A DNA stretch of 64,000 bases from Scopulibacillus_A cellulosilyticus (GTDB lineage Bacteria > Bacillota > Bacilli > Bacillales > Sporolactobacillaceae). Shown here piece by piece: positions 16,864 to 26,120 of the stretch. Numbering within the stretch: the stretch's first letter is position 1; each line of letters opens with the position of its first letter. The stretch covers positions 1-64,000 of the forward strand of contig NZ_JBHTCO010000017.1 of the NCBI RefSeq assembly GCF_042665295.1. Reading direction: 5' to 3'. Both the position numbers and the translations under genes were made by a program. Under the pieces are notes generated by a model that worked only from the letters and a program-made list of their open reading frames with translations, searched no databases and was not told where the DNA came from.

Positions 16864-18225
16864 ATGGTAAAAAATCAACATGAGTCAGATCTCATTAACG
16901 CCGAGTTAAATGATATTTTCGAGGCTTCTTTTGATGAAATATTCGTCACTGATCAGCATGGTGTCGTCATTAGAGTTAATGCTATGTGTAAAAAGAATTA
17001 CCGTTTGCCGGCTCATGAGATTGTCGGAAAGCATGTCCAAGAACTGGAGGCAAAAGGTGTCTTTTATCCATCGGCATCACTTGAGGTCATTAGGACGAAA
17101 AAGCCTTTAGAACTTTTTCAGAACACTGCCTATGGAAGATACTTGCATGTCCAGGCGCGTCCAGTATTTGATAGGAACGGGGATTTAAAGCGAGTTGTCA
17201 GTTATTCCCGGGATCTTACAGAACTCATTCAATTAAAGAAAAAAATAGAGGACATGGAAGAACGGCTGGAAAACTATAAAAAAGAAATAAATGATTCCGC
17301 GGAGTTTGAAGGGTTAATAGCTAAAAGCAGCAGTATGAAAAAAATCCTTGCTCTTGTTCAAAAAGTGGCTAAAGCAGACAGTACGGTTTTATTATTAGGG
17401 GAAACTGGCGTCGGAAAAGGCGAGATAGTGAAAAGAATTCATCATCACAGCAACCGGCGCCAGCAAACCTTATATGAAGTCAATTGCGCCGCTTTGCCTG
17501 AACATTTAGTGGAGGCCGAATTATTCGGATATGAACCCGGGTCATTTACCGGTGCTTTAAGAGAAGGCAAAAAAGGGTTATTCGAGTTAGCTAATAAGAG
17601 TACGCTTTTCTTAGATGAAGTCGCCGAGCTTCCCCTTCATATTCAAAGCAAACTGTTACAAGCACTCCAGGAAAAAAAGATCAGGCGAATTGGAGGGAAA
17701 GAGGCAATCCCTGTTGATGTTAGGGTAATAGCCGCTACAAACAGCGATCTTGAAGAAATGATTAAGAAAGGGACATTTAGAAAGGATCTTTATTATCGTT
17801 TAAATGTCATCCCTATTTATATTCCGCCGCTTAGGGAAAGAAAAGAAGATATTTTACCTCTTGTTTACCATTTTATTGAATATTTTAATTTTAAATACAA
17901 TTGCAGCGTTCAGTTGTCCCCAAAAGCTTTGGAAGCGCTTCTAGATTATAAATGGGAAGGGAATATACGGGAACTGGAAAATATGGTTGAGCGGCTGGTC
18001 GTTACAGCCGATGGCATTGTAACCGTAAAGGATCTTCCGGCCCCTGTTAAAGCCAAAAGTGAGGATATGTCCGGCAAGACGCTTAATAATATCTTGGAAG
18101 AAGTTGAAAAGTCAATCATATTGGATGCCTATGATAAGTACGGATCGACTTATAAAGTTGCTCAAGAATTAGGGATCAGCCAATCTCAAGCTTCCCGTAA
18201 AGTAAAGAAATATCTAAATCAATAG
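16864..18225 (+). CDS. Sigma-54-dependent activator (PAS-AAA+-HTH)
   Basis: A 453-residue enhancer-binding protein. A PAS sensor domain covers about residues 15-120, then a short coiled linker (LKKKIEDMEERLENYKKEI), then the AAA+ domain with Walker A GETGVGKGE, the sigma-54 contact loop GSFTGA (a common GAFTGA variant), Walker B TLFLDEVAEL and the R-finger region FRKDLYYRLNV. A Fis-type helix-turn-helix closes the protein (YKVAQELGISQSQASRKV). It probably turns on the gabT promoter at 15327. The ligand of the PAS domain is unknown. It lacks a receiver domain, so it is not a two-component regulator. It resembles the bacillar GABA/arginine activators in context. Confidence 0.92.
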   Translation: MVKNQHESDLINAELNDIFEASFDEIFVTDQHGVVIRVNAMCKKNYRLPAHEIVGKHVQELEAKGVFYPSASLEVIRTKKPLELFQNTAYGRYLHVQARPVFDRNGDLKRVVSYSRDLTELIQLKKKIEDMEERLENYKKEINDSAEFEGLIAKSSSMKKILALVQKVAKADSTVLLLGETGVGKGEIVKRIHHHSNRRQQTLYEVNCAALPEHLVEAELFGYEPGSFTGALREGKKGLFELANKSTLFLDEVAELPLHIQSKLLQALQEKKIRRIGGKEAIPVDVRVIAATNSDLEEMIKKGTFRKDLYYRLNVIPIYIPPLRERKEDILPLVYHFIEYFNFKYNCSVQLSPKALEALLDYKWEGNIRELENMVERLVVTADGIVTVKDLPAPVKAKSEDMSGKTLNNILEEVEKSIILDAYDKYGSTYKVAQELGISQSQASRKVKKYLNQ

Positions 18226-18243
18226 CTGGACTGGAGGCATTTT

Positions 18244-19032
18244 ATGGTAAAAATTTATTTGGCACAAATGCAGCCTATTCTATGTGAAAAGGATAAGAAT
18301 ATAGAGAAAATCATAGGTTTTATAAAAGAAGCTTCGATACAAAAAGCGGATCTTATTTTATTCCCTGAATTAGCTTTAACCGGATATTTTACAAGAAACA
18401 GAACGGAAGAAATGGCAGAAACATTAGAAGGACCGAGCATTAACAAGATTCGAATGGCCGCCGAAGAATATCGCATTAAAGTTATTTTAGGTTATCCTGA
18501 ACGGCATGACCGTAAAATTTATAATTCTGCTTGTTTCATTAATCATGACGGGTCTATTATCGGAAACTATCAAAAAGTCCATTTATGGGATGAAGAAACG
18601 AAGTATTTCTCCCCTGGAAATGGCTTTAATGTTTGGGAAACAGATATCGGAAGGATTGGTATCATGATTTGTTATGATACAGAATTTCCGGAAACAGCAA
18701 GAACATTAGCTTTAAAAGGTGCGCAAATGATTCTGGCGCCGACTGCGAATATGCTCCCGTATGACAAAAGACAAACGATTCAAATACAAAGCAGGGCAGT
18801 GGACAATCAAGTGTTTGTTGCAACGACCAATCAGGTCGGCGTAGAAGAAGACACCTGCTTTTTTGGAGGAAGTGCTGCAGCTAATCCTTTTGGAGAATTG
18901 TTAGCATTATGCGGACAGTCTGAATCAGGGATTATTGTAAATCTAAATCTTGACGAAATCGGACAGTCAAGGAACGCTCAGTGTTATTTAAAAGATAGAC
19001 AACCGGAATTATACAAAGACTTATGTAAATAG
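18244..19032 (+). CDS. Carbon-nitrogen hydrolase (nitrilase superfamily)
   Basis: A 262-residue enzyme with the Glu-Lys-Cys triad of the superfamily: Glu in LILFPELALTGY (about residue 41), Lys in YQKVHLWDEE (about 110) and Cys in IGIMICYDTEFPE (about 143). Members hydrolyse amides or carbamoyl groups; omega-amidase, N-carbamoylputrescine amidase and related activities are all possible. Its place between a sigma-54 activator and a permease in a GABA-type unit suggests it releases an amino acid or amine from an amide. The gap to the previous gene is only 18 bases, so they are cotranscribed. The substrate is not defined by sequence. Confidence 0.88.
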   Translation: MVKIYLAQMQPILCEKDKNIEKIIGFIKEASIQKADLILFPELALTGYFTRNRTEEMAETLEGPSINKIRMAAEEYRIKVILGYPERHDRKIYNSACFINHDGSIIGNYQKVHLWDEETKYFSPGNGFNVWETDIGRIGIMICYDTEFPETARTLALKGAQMILAPTANMLPYDKRQTIQIQSRAVDNQVFVATTNQVGVEEDTCFFGGSAAANPFGELLALCGQSESGIIVNLNLDEIGQSRNAQCYLKDRQPELYKDLCK

Positions 19033-19055
19033 TCCGAATACGAGGGGGAGTAGAT

Positions 19056-20429
19056 ATGGGCAACCACGAAGTTTCACTAAAAAGAACACTTACTCTTTAT
19101 CAAGTCGTCTTATTTGGACTGGCTTATATGGCGCCTATGATTGTTTTTGGCACCTTTGGCGTTATTGCTGTAAAAACTCATGGGATGATGGCGAGCGCTT
19201 ACCTCGTCTCAATGATAGCGATGTTATTTACGGCATATAGTTACGGGCAGATGGTAAAGGCTTATCCGGTTTCCGGCTCCGCTTATACGTACACCCGGAA
19301 ATCAATCAACTCACATTTAGGTTTTATGGTAGGATGGGCTGTTTTACTGGATTATTTCTTTATACCAATGGTTATTTGGCTGATCGGCAGTGTTTATTTA
19401 AGCTCAGCGTTTCCCGCAATACCTTCATGGGTATGGATTATAGCCTTTATTATCGTTACGACGTTTATTAATATCATTGGCATTAAAATGAGTACAAATG
19501 TTAACTTCATCATGATGGCTTTTCAATTTTTGGTTATTGCATTATTTATCATACTGTCGATTATCGATATTTTGAATGAAAAAGGATCAGGCAGCCTTTT
19601 GTCAATAACACCATTTATAAATCAGGGCGCGCCTTTTTCCGGAGTTCTATCAGGTGCAGCTATTGCCTGTTATTCATTTTTAGGTTTTGACGCGGTATCG
19701 ACCCTTTCAGAGGAAACCATTCAACCCAAAAAGACGATTCCAAAAGCTATTTTTCTTATAATCATCATTGGCGGTATTCTCTTTGTTGGTTCAGCTTACT
19801 TTACACAATTAGTCACCGGGAATACACATTTTGTGAACTCTGATTCAGCAGGTCTTGAGATTGCCAAGCATATTGGCGGAAATCTGTTCAGTGCGTTTTT
19901 CTTGGCCGGTTTGATTGTCGCGCAGTTTGGGTCGGGACTCTCTGCACAAAACAGCGCGGCCAGACTTCTCTATGCGATGGGGCGCGACTCAGTGCTTCCG
20001 AAGAAACTTTTCGGATATCTTCATCCAAAATTAAAAACGCCTGTGTTTAATCTAATGCTTGTAGGTATTCTTGCACTCCTTGCACTGACATTAAGTGTTT
20101 CGACTTCAACCTCTTTTATAAATTTTGGCGCATTTGCGACTTTTACTTTAGTGAATATTTCGGTCATTGCTCATTACTATATTAAGGGCAAAAGGCGTTC
20201 TCCGAAGGACACCTTTTTATATCTTATTTTACCGGTGATAGGTGCATGCTTCGATATTTGGCTATGGGTTAACCTGGATAAAGATGCGTTAATTCTGGGA
20301 TGTATTTGGGCGGTTATTGGATTTATTTATTTGATGTTTCTTACAAAGATGTTTAGAAAGCAGCCGCCTGAGATTGATTTTAATAGTGAAGAATCCTATG
20401 ATTCAAATAATGAGAAGATGCATGCTTAA
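19056..20429 (+). CDS. APC-superfamily amino acid/amine permease
   Basis: A 457-residue transporter with about 12 membrane segments. The APC hallmark regions are present: LTLYQVVLFGLAYMAPM in helix 1, GSAYTYTRKSI after helix 2, and FLGFDAVSTLSEET in helix 6. It is closest in character to the bacterial amine/amino-acid permeases of the PuuP/GabP-like groups. A GGGGGAG site precedes the ATG at 19056. As the last gene of the gabT-linked unit it probably imports GABA, an amine or the amide split by the preceding hydrolase. A strong terminator follows. Confidence 0.88.
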   Translation: MGNHEVSLKRTLTLYQVVLFGLAYMAPMIVFGTFGVIAVKTHGMMASAYLVSMIAMLFTAYSYGQMVKAYPVSGSAYTYTRKSINSHLGFMVGWAVLLDYFFIPMVIWLIGSVYLSSAFPAIPSWVWIIAFIIVTTFINIIGIKMSTNVNFIMMAFQFLVIALFIILSIIDILNEKGSGSLLSITPFINQGAPFSGVLSGAAIACYSFLGFDAVSTLSEETIQPKKTIPKAIFLIIIIGGILFVGSAYFTQLVTGNTHFVNSDSAGLEIAKHIGGNLFSAFFLAGLIVAQFGSGLSAQNSAARLLYAMGRDSVLPKKLFGYLHPKLKTPVFNLMLVGILALLALTLSVSTSTSFINFGAFATFTLVNISVIAHYYIKGKRRSPKDTFLYLILPVIGACFDIWLWVNLDKDALILGCIWAVIGFIYLMFLTKMFRKQPPEIDFNSEESYDSNNEKMHA

Positions 20430-20479
20430 CTAAATCTTTTTAAAAGAATATGTATGATATTTAATTACTATATTGTTAT

Positions 20480-20524
20480 TAATCCGGGATTCACCAGTAT
20501 GGTGTATCCCGGATTCTTTTGATT
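20480..20524 (+). terminator. Terminator of the gabT-linked unit
   Basis: AATCCGGGATTCACC pairs with GGTGTATCCCGGATT (one mismatch) and is followed by CTTTTG. Confidence 0.9.
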
Positions 20525-20780
20525 CTAAGGTGGATTATGGAACCTGCATCTTCCTTTATGTCATAGTGTACAGTGTTTTGCTTGAAATCTTTAAAACAGT
20601 TTCAAGCCCTTCAGCAGTAGCTTCTTCAATTGTACGGGGCGTTTACCGAATGTAAGTTTGAACGCTATTATCTTAACTAAGAATACGAACTAGATCATAA
20701 TTGCGGTATTTTTCTCTTAGTGTGTCTATCAGTAAATAGGAGGCCTTTTTCTATTAAGTATTGCATTTTGTAGAAAAGTC
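20525..20780 (-). other. Intergenic stretch with possible decayed coding sequence
   Basis: No intact gene. On the minus strand, short open stretches read as protein-like pieces in different frames (for example IDTLREKYRNYDLVRIL near 20690-20740 and RTIEEATAEGLETVL near 20590-20640), interrupted by stops. This looks like a worn-out gene remnant, but I could not identify it. Confidence 0.3.
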
Positions 20781-20782
20781 AA

Positions 20783-20816
20783 AGCCTCATTTCCAAAATG
20801 AGGAAATGAGGCTTCA
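20783..20816. terminator. Terminator downstream of the CycA/AapA-like permease
   Basis: AAGCCTCATTTCC pairs with GGAAATGAGGCTT around AAAATGA, just beyond the permease stop at 20839. Confidence 0.85.
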
Positions 20817-20838
20817 TACACTTTTTAAAGTTTAAAAG

Positions 20839-22221
20839 CTATGCTCGTTTTTTACTCTTCATAATAAAGTAAGCAATCACTAAAATAGCAAACCATACCG
20901 GCGTAACAAATAGAGAAATTCTAGTCACAAAATCGAAGCCGAGAATAATGATAACGGCAACGAAAAAGACGAGTACAATCCAGTTCATTGCTGGCGTTAA
21001 CGGCATTTTAAAGTGAATCTTACGGGCTTCATCAGGCAATTTGCGCCGGAACAGCAAGTGTGAAATAAGAATGATGCTCCACGCCCAAATAAAACAAATG
21101 GTGGCGACGCTTGTTACAATTGTAAAGACCATATCCGGCAATAAATAGTTTAATAAAACACCGACTAAAAGAGCGAGTGTCGATACAATTAATGCAATGG
21201 CCGGGACTTTACGATCGCTGAGTTTGCCAAAAGACTTAGGTGCCTGGCCGTTTTGCGCCAATGAATAAAGCATCCGGCTTGTACTGAAAAGACCGCTGTT
21301 ACATGAAGATGCAGCAGATGTTAATACGACAAAATTAATGATTCCGGCTGCGGCAGGTATACCAATTTGCGCAAATACTGTAACAAACGGGCTGCTGTTA
21401 GGGCTGACTTTGTCCCAAGGGAAAATAGACATGATAATGAGCAAAGCGCCAATGTAAAAAATAAGAATCCGGATAAGAATATTATTAACGGCTTTCGGTA
21501 TTGTCTTATTAGGATTTTCGGCTTCACCGGCAGTAACGCCGACGAGCTCAACGCCGACAAACGAGAATACAGCCATTTGGAAAGCTAGCAAGAAACCTGA
21601 TATCCCATGCGGGAAGAAGCCGTGATGTTTATATAGATTTGAGAAGCCGGTTGCATGGCCGTGATTTCCAAACCCTGTAAAGATAATAATTAATCCTAAA
21701 ATGATGAGTGCTACAATAGCTATAACTTTGATTATAGCAAACCAGAATTCCATTTCGCCGAAGGCTTTTACCGTAGCTACATTAATCAAGAATAAGACAA
21801 TAACGCAGGCTAAGGCCGGAATCCATTGCGGAATGTCAGGGACCCAAAACTTAACATAAATCCCGACGGCAGTAATTTCAGCTATGCCGGTAGCAATCCA
21901 TGTAAACCAATAAGTCCAGCCTGTAATAAAGCCTGCCCAGGGACCGATAAGTTCTTCAGCATAATCACTAAAGGAACCTGATGTAGGCTTATACAGGATC
22001 AGTTCGCCAAGCGCCCTCATGACAAAAAATAGCGCTACGCCAACAATCAAATAGGTCAGCATTAAGGAAGGGCCGGCGAGCTGAATAGACTTCCCGGCAC
22101 CTAAAAAGAGACCAGTGCCAATTGCACCGCCAATTGCAATTAATTGGATATGCCGGTTTTTAAGCCCCCTTTGTAAATTTTCTTCATTACTGCGGGATTG
22201 GTTGATAGATTGATTACTCAA
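20839..22221 (-). CDS. aapA: D-serine/D-alanine/glycine-type permease (CycA/AapA family)
   Basis: A 460-residue APC transporter with about 12 helices. The family-typical start NLQRGLKNRHIQLIAIGG, then AIGTGLFLGAGKSI, the block ATVKAFGEMEFWFAIIKV, VGVELVGVTAGEAENP and VLTSAASSCNSGLFSTSRM closely follow E. coli CycA and B. subtilis AapA. It should import small neutral amino acids such as D-alanine, D-serine and glycine by proton symport. The start has AAGGTGG upstream on the minus strand. A CodY-like box lies in the promoter region at 22286-22300. Monocistronic. Confidence 0.92.
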   Translation of the reverse strand: MSNQSINQSRSNEENLQRGLKNRHIQLIAIGGAIGTGLFLGAGKSIQLAGPSLMLTYLIVGVALFFVMRALGELILYKPTSGSFSDYAEELIGPWAGFITGWTYWFTWIATGIAEITAVGIYVKFWVPDIPQWIPALACVIVLFLINVATVKAFGEMEFWFAIIKVIAIVALIILGLIIIFTGFGNHGHATGFSNLYKHHGFFPHGISGFLLAFQMAVFSFVGVELVGVTAGEAENPNKTIPKAVNNILIRILIFYIGALLIIMSIFPWDKVSPNSSPFVTVFAQIGIPAAAGIINFVVLTSAASSCNSGLFSTSRMLYSLAQNGQAPKSFGKLSDRKVPAIALIVSTLALLVGVLLNYLLPDMVFTIVTSVATICFIWAWSIILISHLLFRRKLPDEARKIHFKMPLTPAMNWIVLVFFVAVIIILGFDFVTRISLFVTPVWFAILVIAYFIMKSKKRA

Positions 22222-22285
22222 TTGATTACACCACCTTAATGGTTGATTTAGTAGTATAATAAGTTGAAATATGATGTTGTTTTAA

Positions 22286-22300
22286 AATGTTTGGAAAATT
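22286..22300. promoter_or_regulatory. Candidate CodY box
   Basis: On the minus strand AATTTTCCAAACATT matches the CodY consensus AATTTTCWGAAAATT at 12-13 of 15 positions, 65-80 bases upstream of the aapA start. Nutrient repression of a permease would be typical. Confidence 0.4.
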
Positions 22301-22417
22301 TTGCGCAAACTGACAATGGTAATTAGGAACTATGTAATTTTCATTATAGCAGTTTTTCTACAAAAAAACATAAATTTTTTATATTGCAGATAAATTCAAT
22401 CTCTTCGTTGGCTAATA

Positions 22418-22450
22418 GGTCAAACCAAGTTTTGCAACTTGGTTTGGCCT
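22418..22450. terminator. Hairpin at the end of the rRNA methyltransferase gene
   Basis: GGTCAAACCAAG pairs with CTTGGTTTGGCC. The stem is strong but the T run is weak. Confidence 0.6.
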
Positions 22451-22451
22451 T

Positions 22452-23822
22452 CTATTTAACATGTACTCGTAACCCTTTAGGATAAAAGTTTTTTAAAGTT
22501 CCTTTGACTTCTTTCCCCCAACCAAGCGGGAAGCCATTAATAGTTACGATACACCATCCGCGGTCACCGCCGGTTGGCAGCGTTTCACCGCGAAGATACT
22601 TTTTCCAGCTATCATCAGTTAGACTTAGATCAACCTTATGTTTATAAGCATCGATTGGGAGACCGTGAGCCAGAGCATGATTTGGTTCAAAACGGTTTTT
22701 CTTCAGTTCTCCGAGATGCAGACCCGGGCGAACGGCTTTGATGCCTGTTAAGTCCGGACAGCTGTCCGGGAGAGCATAAAGTTGGTTGTTTTTAAGGTGT
22801 AACGTTTGTTGAATATTAATATCAAGGGTCTGCTTTTCGAATGTACGGTAATCATTTATGTTAGTTTTTTTGGAAGTATCTTTAGCTATATGGATTGGTC
22901 TTTCTATTGTTTCACCATTTTTTTGAAGCTTAGCTATAAAGTGCCCTTCGCCTTTTAAGAGGTGAGGCCATAGACGGGCTGTTAAGCTCAGGGTGTCTGA
23001 ATTGGAACCGCTCCATTCAGACTTTCCGTTGCTGATGCCGTGCATCTTGGCAATTGGCAAAAGACTCATATCATTATGTTTTAGAATAAACTTTTCTATC
23101 GTTTGTTCATTCTCTTCTGGTGCAAATGTGCACGTAGAGTAGACGAGTATCCCGCCTGATTTTAACATTAAATAAGCAGATTCCAGGATGTCTTTTTGCA
23201 AAGAAGCACAATGGTTAACATGCTCTTGACTCCAATACTGTACGGCTTCCGGATCTTTCCGGAACATGCCTTCACCAGAGCAGGGCGCATCGACGACAAT
23301 TTTGTCGAAATACCCTTGAAAATGTTTGGCGAGTTTATCCGGAGATTCATTCGTGACAATAGCATTGGAAACCCCAAGACGCTCGATATTTTCTGATAAC
23401 GCTTTGACACGTTTTGGATGGATTTCATTCGTTACGAGCAGACCTTGGTTTTTCATTGCACCTGCGATTTGTGTCGATTTTCCGCCCGGTGCCGCACATA
23501 AATCAAGGATACGCTCCCCTGGTTCAGCATTCACGACTTCAGCGACAAACATCGCGCTTGGCTCTTGTATGTAATAGAGACCGGCCTGGTGATATGGATG
23601 TTTGCCTGGTTCGTCAGCTGGATTATAGTAGAAACCGGTTGAACAAAAAGGGATGTTCTCTATCGGAAATGGCGATATATTTTTGAAAGACTCAGCGCTT
23701 ATTTTTAATGGGTTAATACGCAGTCCTGTTGCTTTGTCGTCTTGATATGCAGCAAAAAAAGCTTCAGCTTCGTCTTGAAGCATATTTTTCATACGGTTTA
23801 TAAAATCCTCGGGTAACTGCAC
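22452..23822 (-). CDS. rRNA (cytosine-C5) methyltransferase, RsmF-like
   Basis: A 456-residue SAM-dependent enzyme of the NOL1/NOP2/Sun family, with an RsmF-type C-terminal extension. SAM-binding motif ILDLCAAPGGKSTQ is near residue 110, the acidic loop motif VVDAPCSGEGMFRKDP near 180, and the catalytic TC motif VYSTCTFAPEENE near 235. Both the catalytic Cys (STC) and the release Cys (PCSG) are present. The C-terminal part (about 300-456) holds the PUA-like RNA-binding region. The GTG at 23822 is chosen because AAAGGAG lies 8 bases upstream; the frame continues to 23900 without a ribosome binding site. Monocistronic. Confidence 0.9.
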   Translation of the reverse strand: MQLPEDFINRMKNMLQDEAEAFFAAYQDDKATGLRINPLKISAESFKNISPFPIENIPFCSTGFYYNPADEPGKHPYHQAGLYYIQEPSAMFVAEVVNAEPGERILDLCAAPGGKSTQIAGAMKNQGLLVTNEIHPKRVKALSENIERLGVSNAIVTNESPDKLAKHFQGYFDKIVVDAPCSGEGMFRKDPEAVQYWSQEHVNHCASLQKDILESAYLMLKSGGILVYSTCTFAPEENEQTIEKFILKHNDMSLLPIAKMHGISNGKSEWSGSNSDTLSLTARLWPHLLKGEGHFIAKLQKNGETIERPIHIAKDTSKKTNINDYRTFEKQTLDINIQQTLHLKNNQLYALPDSCPDLTGIKAVRPGLHLGELKKNRFEPNHALAHGLPIDAYKHKVDLSLTDDSWKKYLRGETLPTGGDRGWCIVTINGFPLGWGKEVKGTLKNFYPKGLRVHVK

Positions 23823-23933
23823 TTTTGCAACTCCTTTCACCATTTCATTATAAAAAAGCTTAATATAAAAGTAAAAGAGCACTAGATTTGAAATTTTCAC
23901 AATGGACTATTTAAAATTTTACAAAAATTATTC

Positions 23934-23961
23934 TTTACAAATCTTATAAAACGGTTATAAT
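23934..23961 (+). promoter_or_regulatory. Sigma-A promoter of the small gene at 23991
   Basis: TTTACA (23934-23939) and TATAAT (23956-23961) are separated by 16 bases, about 24 bases before the ribosome binding site AGAGGTGA. Confidence 0.6.
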
Positions 23962-23990
23962 TAAGAAAAAAAGAGGTGATATCCTTGTTT

Positions 23991-24146
23991 ATGAAGGACG
24001 AACTTGTCATCTATCAAGGAGAACAATACACTATTTTGTGGGTATACGAAAATCAACAGTGCGAATTACAAAAGGTGGATGATTGTCACACGGTAGTATT
24101 GTCGCATCTCTCTGAAGTGGAATTTGTTGAACTGGCCGCAATATAA
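23991..24146 (+). CDS. Small protein of unknown function (51 aa)
   Basis: A short frame not recognised as a known family. It begins MKDELVIYQGEQYTILW and continues as an alternating strand-like sequence ending in VEFVELAAI, which suggests a small beta-rich cytosolic protein. It has its own sigma-A-like promoter and an AGAGGTGA site. A TTG at 23985 is an alternative start with better spacing (5 bases, against 11 for the ATG), which would add two residues. The downstream 24147-24583 gap holds only a weak hairpin near 24184-24222 and a possible 20-codon frame near 24386 that I do not call. Confidence 0.6.
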   Translation: MKDELVIYQGEQYTILWVYENQQCELQKVDDCHTVVLSHLSEVEFVELAAI

Positions 24147-24583
24147 GACATTGGCATATAAATATATAGATATAGAATAGAAAAGTGGCGTACATACCTT
24201 GGCTTATGCCGGGTTTTTTTGTGCTTTTCATAGATGATTCCTTTGTTAAAAAAACAATATTCGACAAATTAACAAAACAATTAAATAAATTTATTAAAGA
24301 GACGGCAGGAAAATAAACAGTAAAGTTCGAATTTATAAAAAAGTACTAAGACTATTGGATGGGAGGTGTTAATGTTAAGATGAGGAGAAAAAGTATAACC
24401 GCTCTGCCCCCGCTTTACAGATATTTCAATTCTTATACCTAGAATGACCAAATTAAATCATTTATAAAAAAACATGCCGATTGGCAAGTATTGAAAGATG
24501 TATGACTTAACTTATAAAAAGTTCTTTTTAATAGCATCGTATTATTTTAAAAAAATGACTTCAAAGTGGATATAGGAGGACAT

Positions 24584-26005
24584 ATGAACTTATTTCGTAA
24601 AAAATCTATCGGACATAAGGATTCAGAAAGTTCACTTAAGAAAGTGTTAGGTGCATTTGATTTAACTATGCTCGGAGTTGGGGCAATTATTGGAACAGGA
24701 ATTTTTGTTCTGACGGGAGTGGCTGCAGCAAAATATGCCGGTCCAGCCCTGATATTGTCTTTTATTATTGCTGGCATAGCCTGTGCATTTGCTGCGTTAT
24801 GTTATTCAGAATTTGCATCTATGATGCCCGAATCTGGAAGCGCTTACACATACAGCTATGTTGCTTTTGGAGAATTAATTGCCTGGGTTTTAGGATGGGA
24901 CCTGATACTGGAGTACGGTCTGGCTTCTTCAGCAGTAGCAAGTGGATGGTCAGGTTATTTTCAAGGATTATTATCAGGATTTGGGATTCACCTTCCAACC
25001 GCGCTAACGAGTGCGTTTGATCCCGCGAAGGGTACTGTCATTGATTTACCTGCTGTTATTATTGTTTTATTAATTGCTTTCCTTCTTTCCAGAGGGGTTA
25101 AGGAATCGGCTAAATTTAATGCCGTAATGGTATTTATTAAAATTGCGGTGGTTCTTCTCTTTATTGTAGTAGGTGTATGGTATGTTAAACCAGCAAACTG
25201 GGCGCCGTTTACGCCGTTTGGATTTTCAGGAATAACGACAGGTGCTGCAGTGGTTGTATTTGCATATTTTGGTTTTGATGCGGTTTCTACAGCTGCAGAA
25301 GAAGTGAAGAACCCGCAGCGTAATTTACCGATCGGAATTATTTCGGCATTAACGATTTGTACATTTTTATATATCATTGTTTCTTCGATTCTAACTGGGA
25401 TTGTTCCATTTGATAAACTTGGGGTGAAAGACCCTGTAGCGTTTGCCCTACGATTTATTAATCAGGATTGGGCAGCAGGATTAATTTCAGTCGGAGCAAT
25501 TGTAGGCATTACAACTGTTCTTATCGTTATGATGTTCGGACAAACACGTCTCTTCTACTCTATCAGCAGGGATGGACTGCTTCCAAAATCATTGTCTAAA
25601 GTCAATCAGAAAAGAAAAGTGCCATTGATCAGTACGTGGGTAACAGGTGTATTAGTTGCATTATTTGCCGGTCTCATTCCGCTTGATAAATTAGCTGAAT
25701 TAACGAACATCGGAACACTATTTGCTTTTTCATCAGTTTCTCTTGGTGTGGCAGTGCTCAGGAAGACACGCCCGGATTTAAAGCGAGGATTCAAAACGCC
25801 GTGGGTACCGGTTATTCCGGGTTTAGCTGTTATAATCTGTGTCTATTTAATGTTTCAGCTTAAGGCATTTACCTGGAAGGGATTCTTGATATGGTTAGGA
25901 CTTGGACTCATTATTTACTTTACGTACGGCTATAGACATAGCCGGTTAAATGAAACGAAACAAAAAGAAAATATGAGTTTGGAAAAGAAAAGTGGAATGC
26001 GTTAA
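24584..26005 (+). CDS. APC-superfamily amino acid permease, YfnA/CAT type
   Basis: A 473-residue transporter of the cationic amino acid transporter (CAT) branch of the APC superfamily, with about 12-13 helices. Marks are SLKKVLGAFDLTMLGVGAII, GTGIFVLTG, PESGSAYTYSYVAFGEL, GWDLILEYGLASSAVA, AYFGFDAVSTAAEEVKNP and SRDGLLP. It resembles B. subtilis YfnA throughout. The substrate is some amino acid; YfnA-type proteins are poorly defined. The start at 24584 follows TATAGGAGGA. It is the third APC permease within 7 kb and is monocistronic, with a strong terminator. Confidence 0.9.
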   Translation: MNLFRKKSIGHKDSESSLKKVLGAFDLTMLGVGAIIGTGIFVLTGVAAAKYAGPALILSFIIAGIACAFAALCYSEFASMMPESGSAYTYSYVAFGELIAWVLGWDLILEYGLASSAVASGWSGYFQGLLSGFGIHLPTALTSAFDPAKGTVIDLPAVIIVLLIAFLLSRGVKESAKFNAVMVFIKIAVVLLFIVVGVWYVKPANWAPFTPFGFSGITTGAAVVVFAYFGFDAVSTAAEEVKNPQRNLPIGIISALTICTFLYIIVSSILTGIVPFDKLGVKDPVAFALRFINQDWAAGLISVGAIVGITTVLIVMMFGQTRLFYSISRDGLLPKSLSKVNQKRKVPLISTWVTGVLVALFAGLIPLDKLAELTNIGTLFAFSSVSLGVAVLRKTRPDLKRGFKTPWVPVIPGLAVIICVYLMFQLKAFTWKGFLIWLGLGLIIYFTYGYRHSRLNETKQKENMSLEKKSGMR

Positions 26006-26067
26006 ATAAACCAATGCAAATTTTGAACCATTTACCATAACCGCTTAAGATTAGTCTAAAATAAGGC

Positions 26068-26105
26068 AGACCAAGTTCTATATTAGAACTTGGTCTGCTA
26101 TTTGT
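26068..26105. terminator. Perfect hairpin terminator
   Basis: GCAGACCAAGTTCTA pairs perfectly with TAGAACTTGGTCTGC around a 3-4 base loop. It sits between convergent genes and can serve both. Confidence 0.9.
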
Positions 26106-26120
26106 TGTTTCATTTCTGTG

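Noticed and set aside
20473..20655. 60-codon plus-strand frame after the APC permease
   Set aside because: It begins inside the terminator hairpin and has no ribosome binding site.
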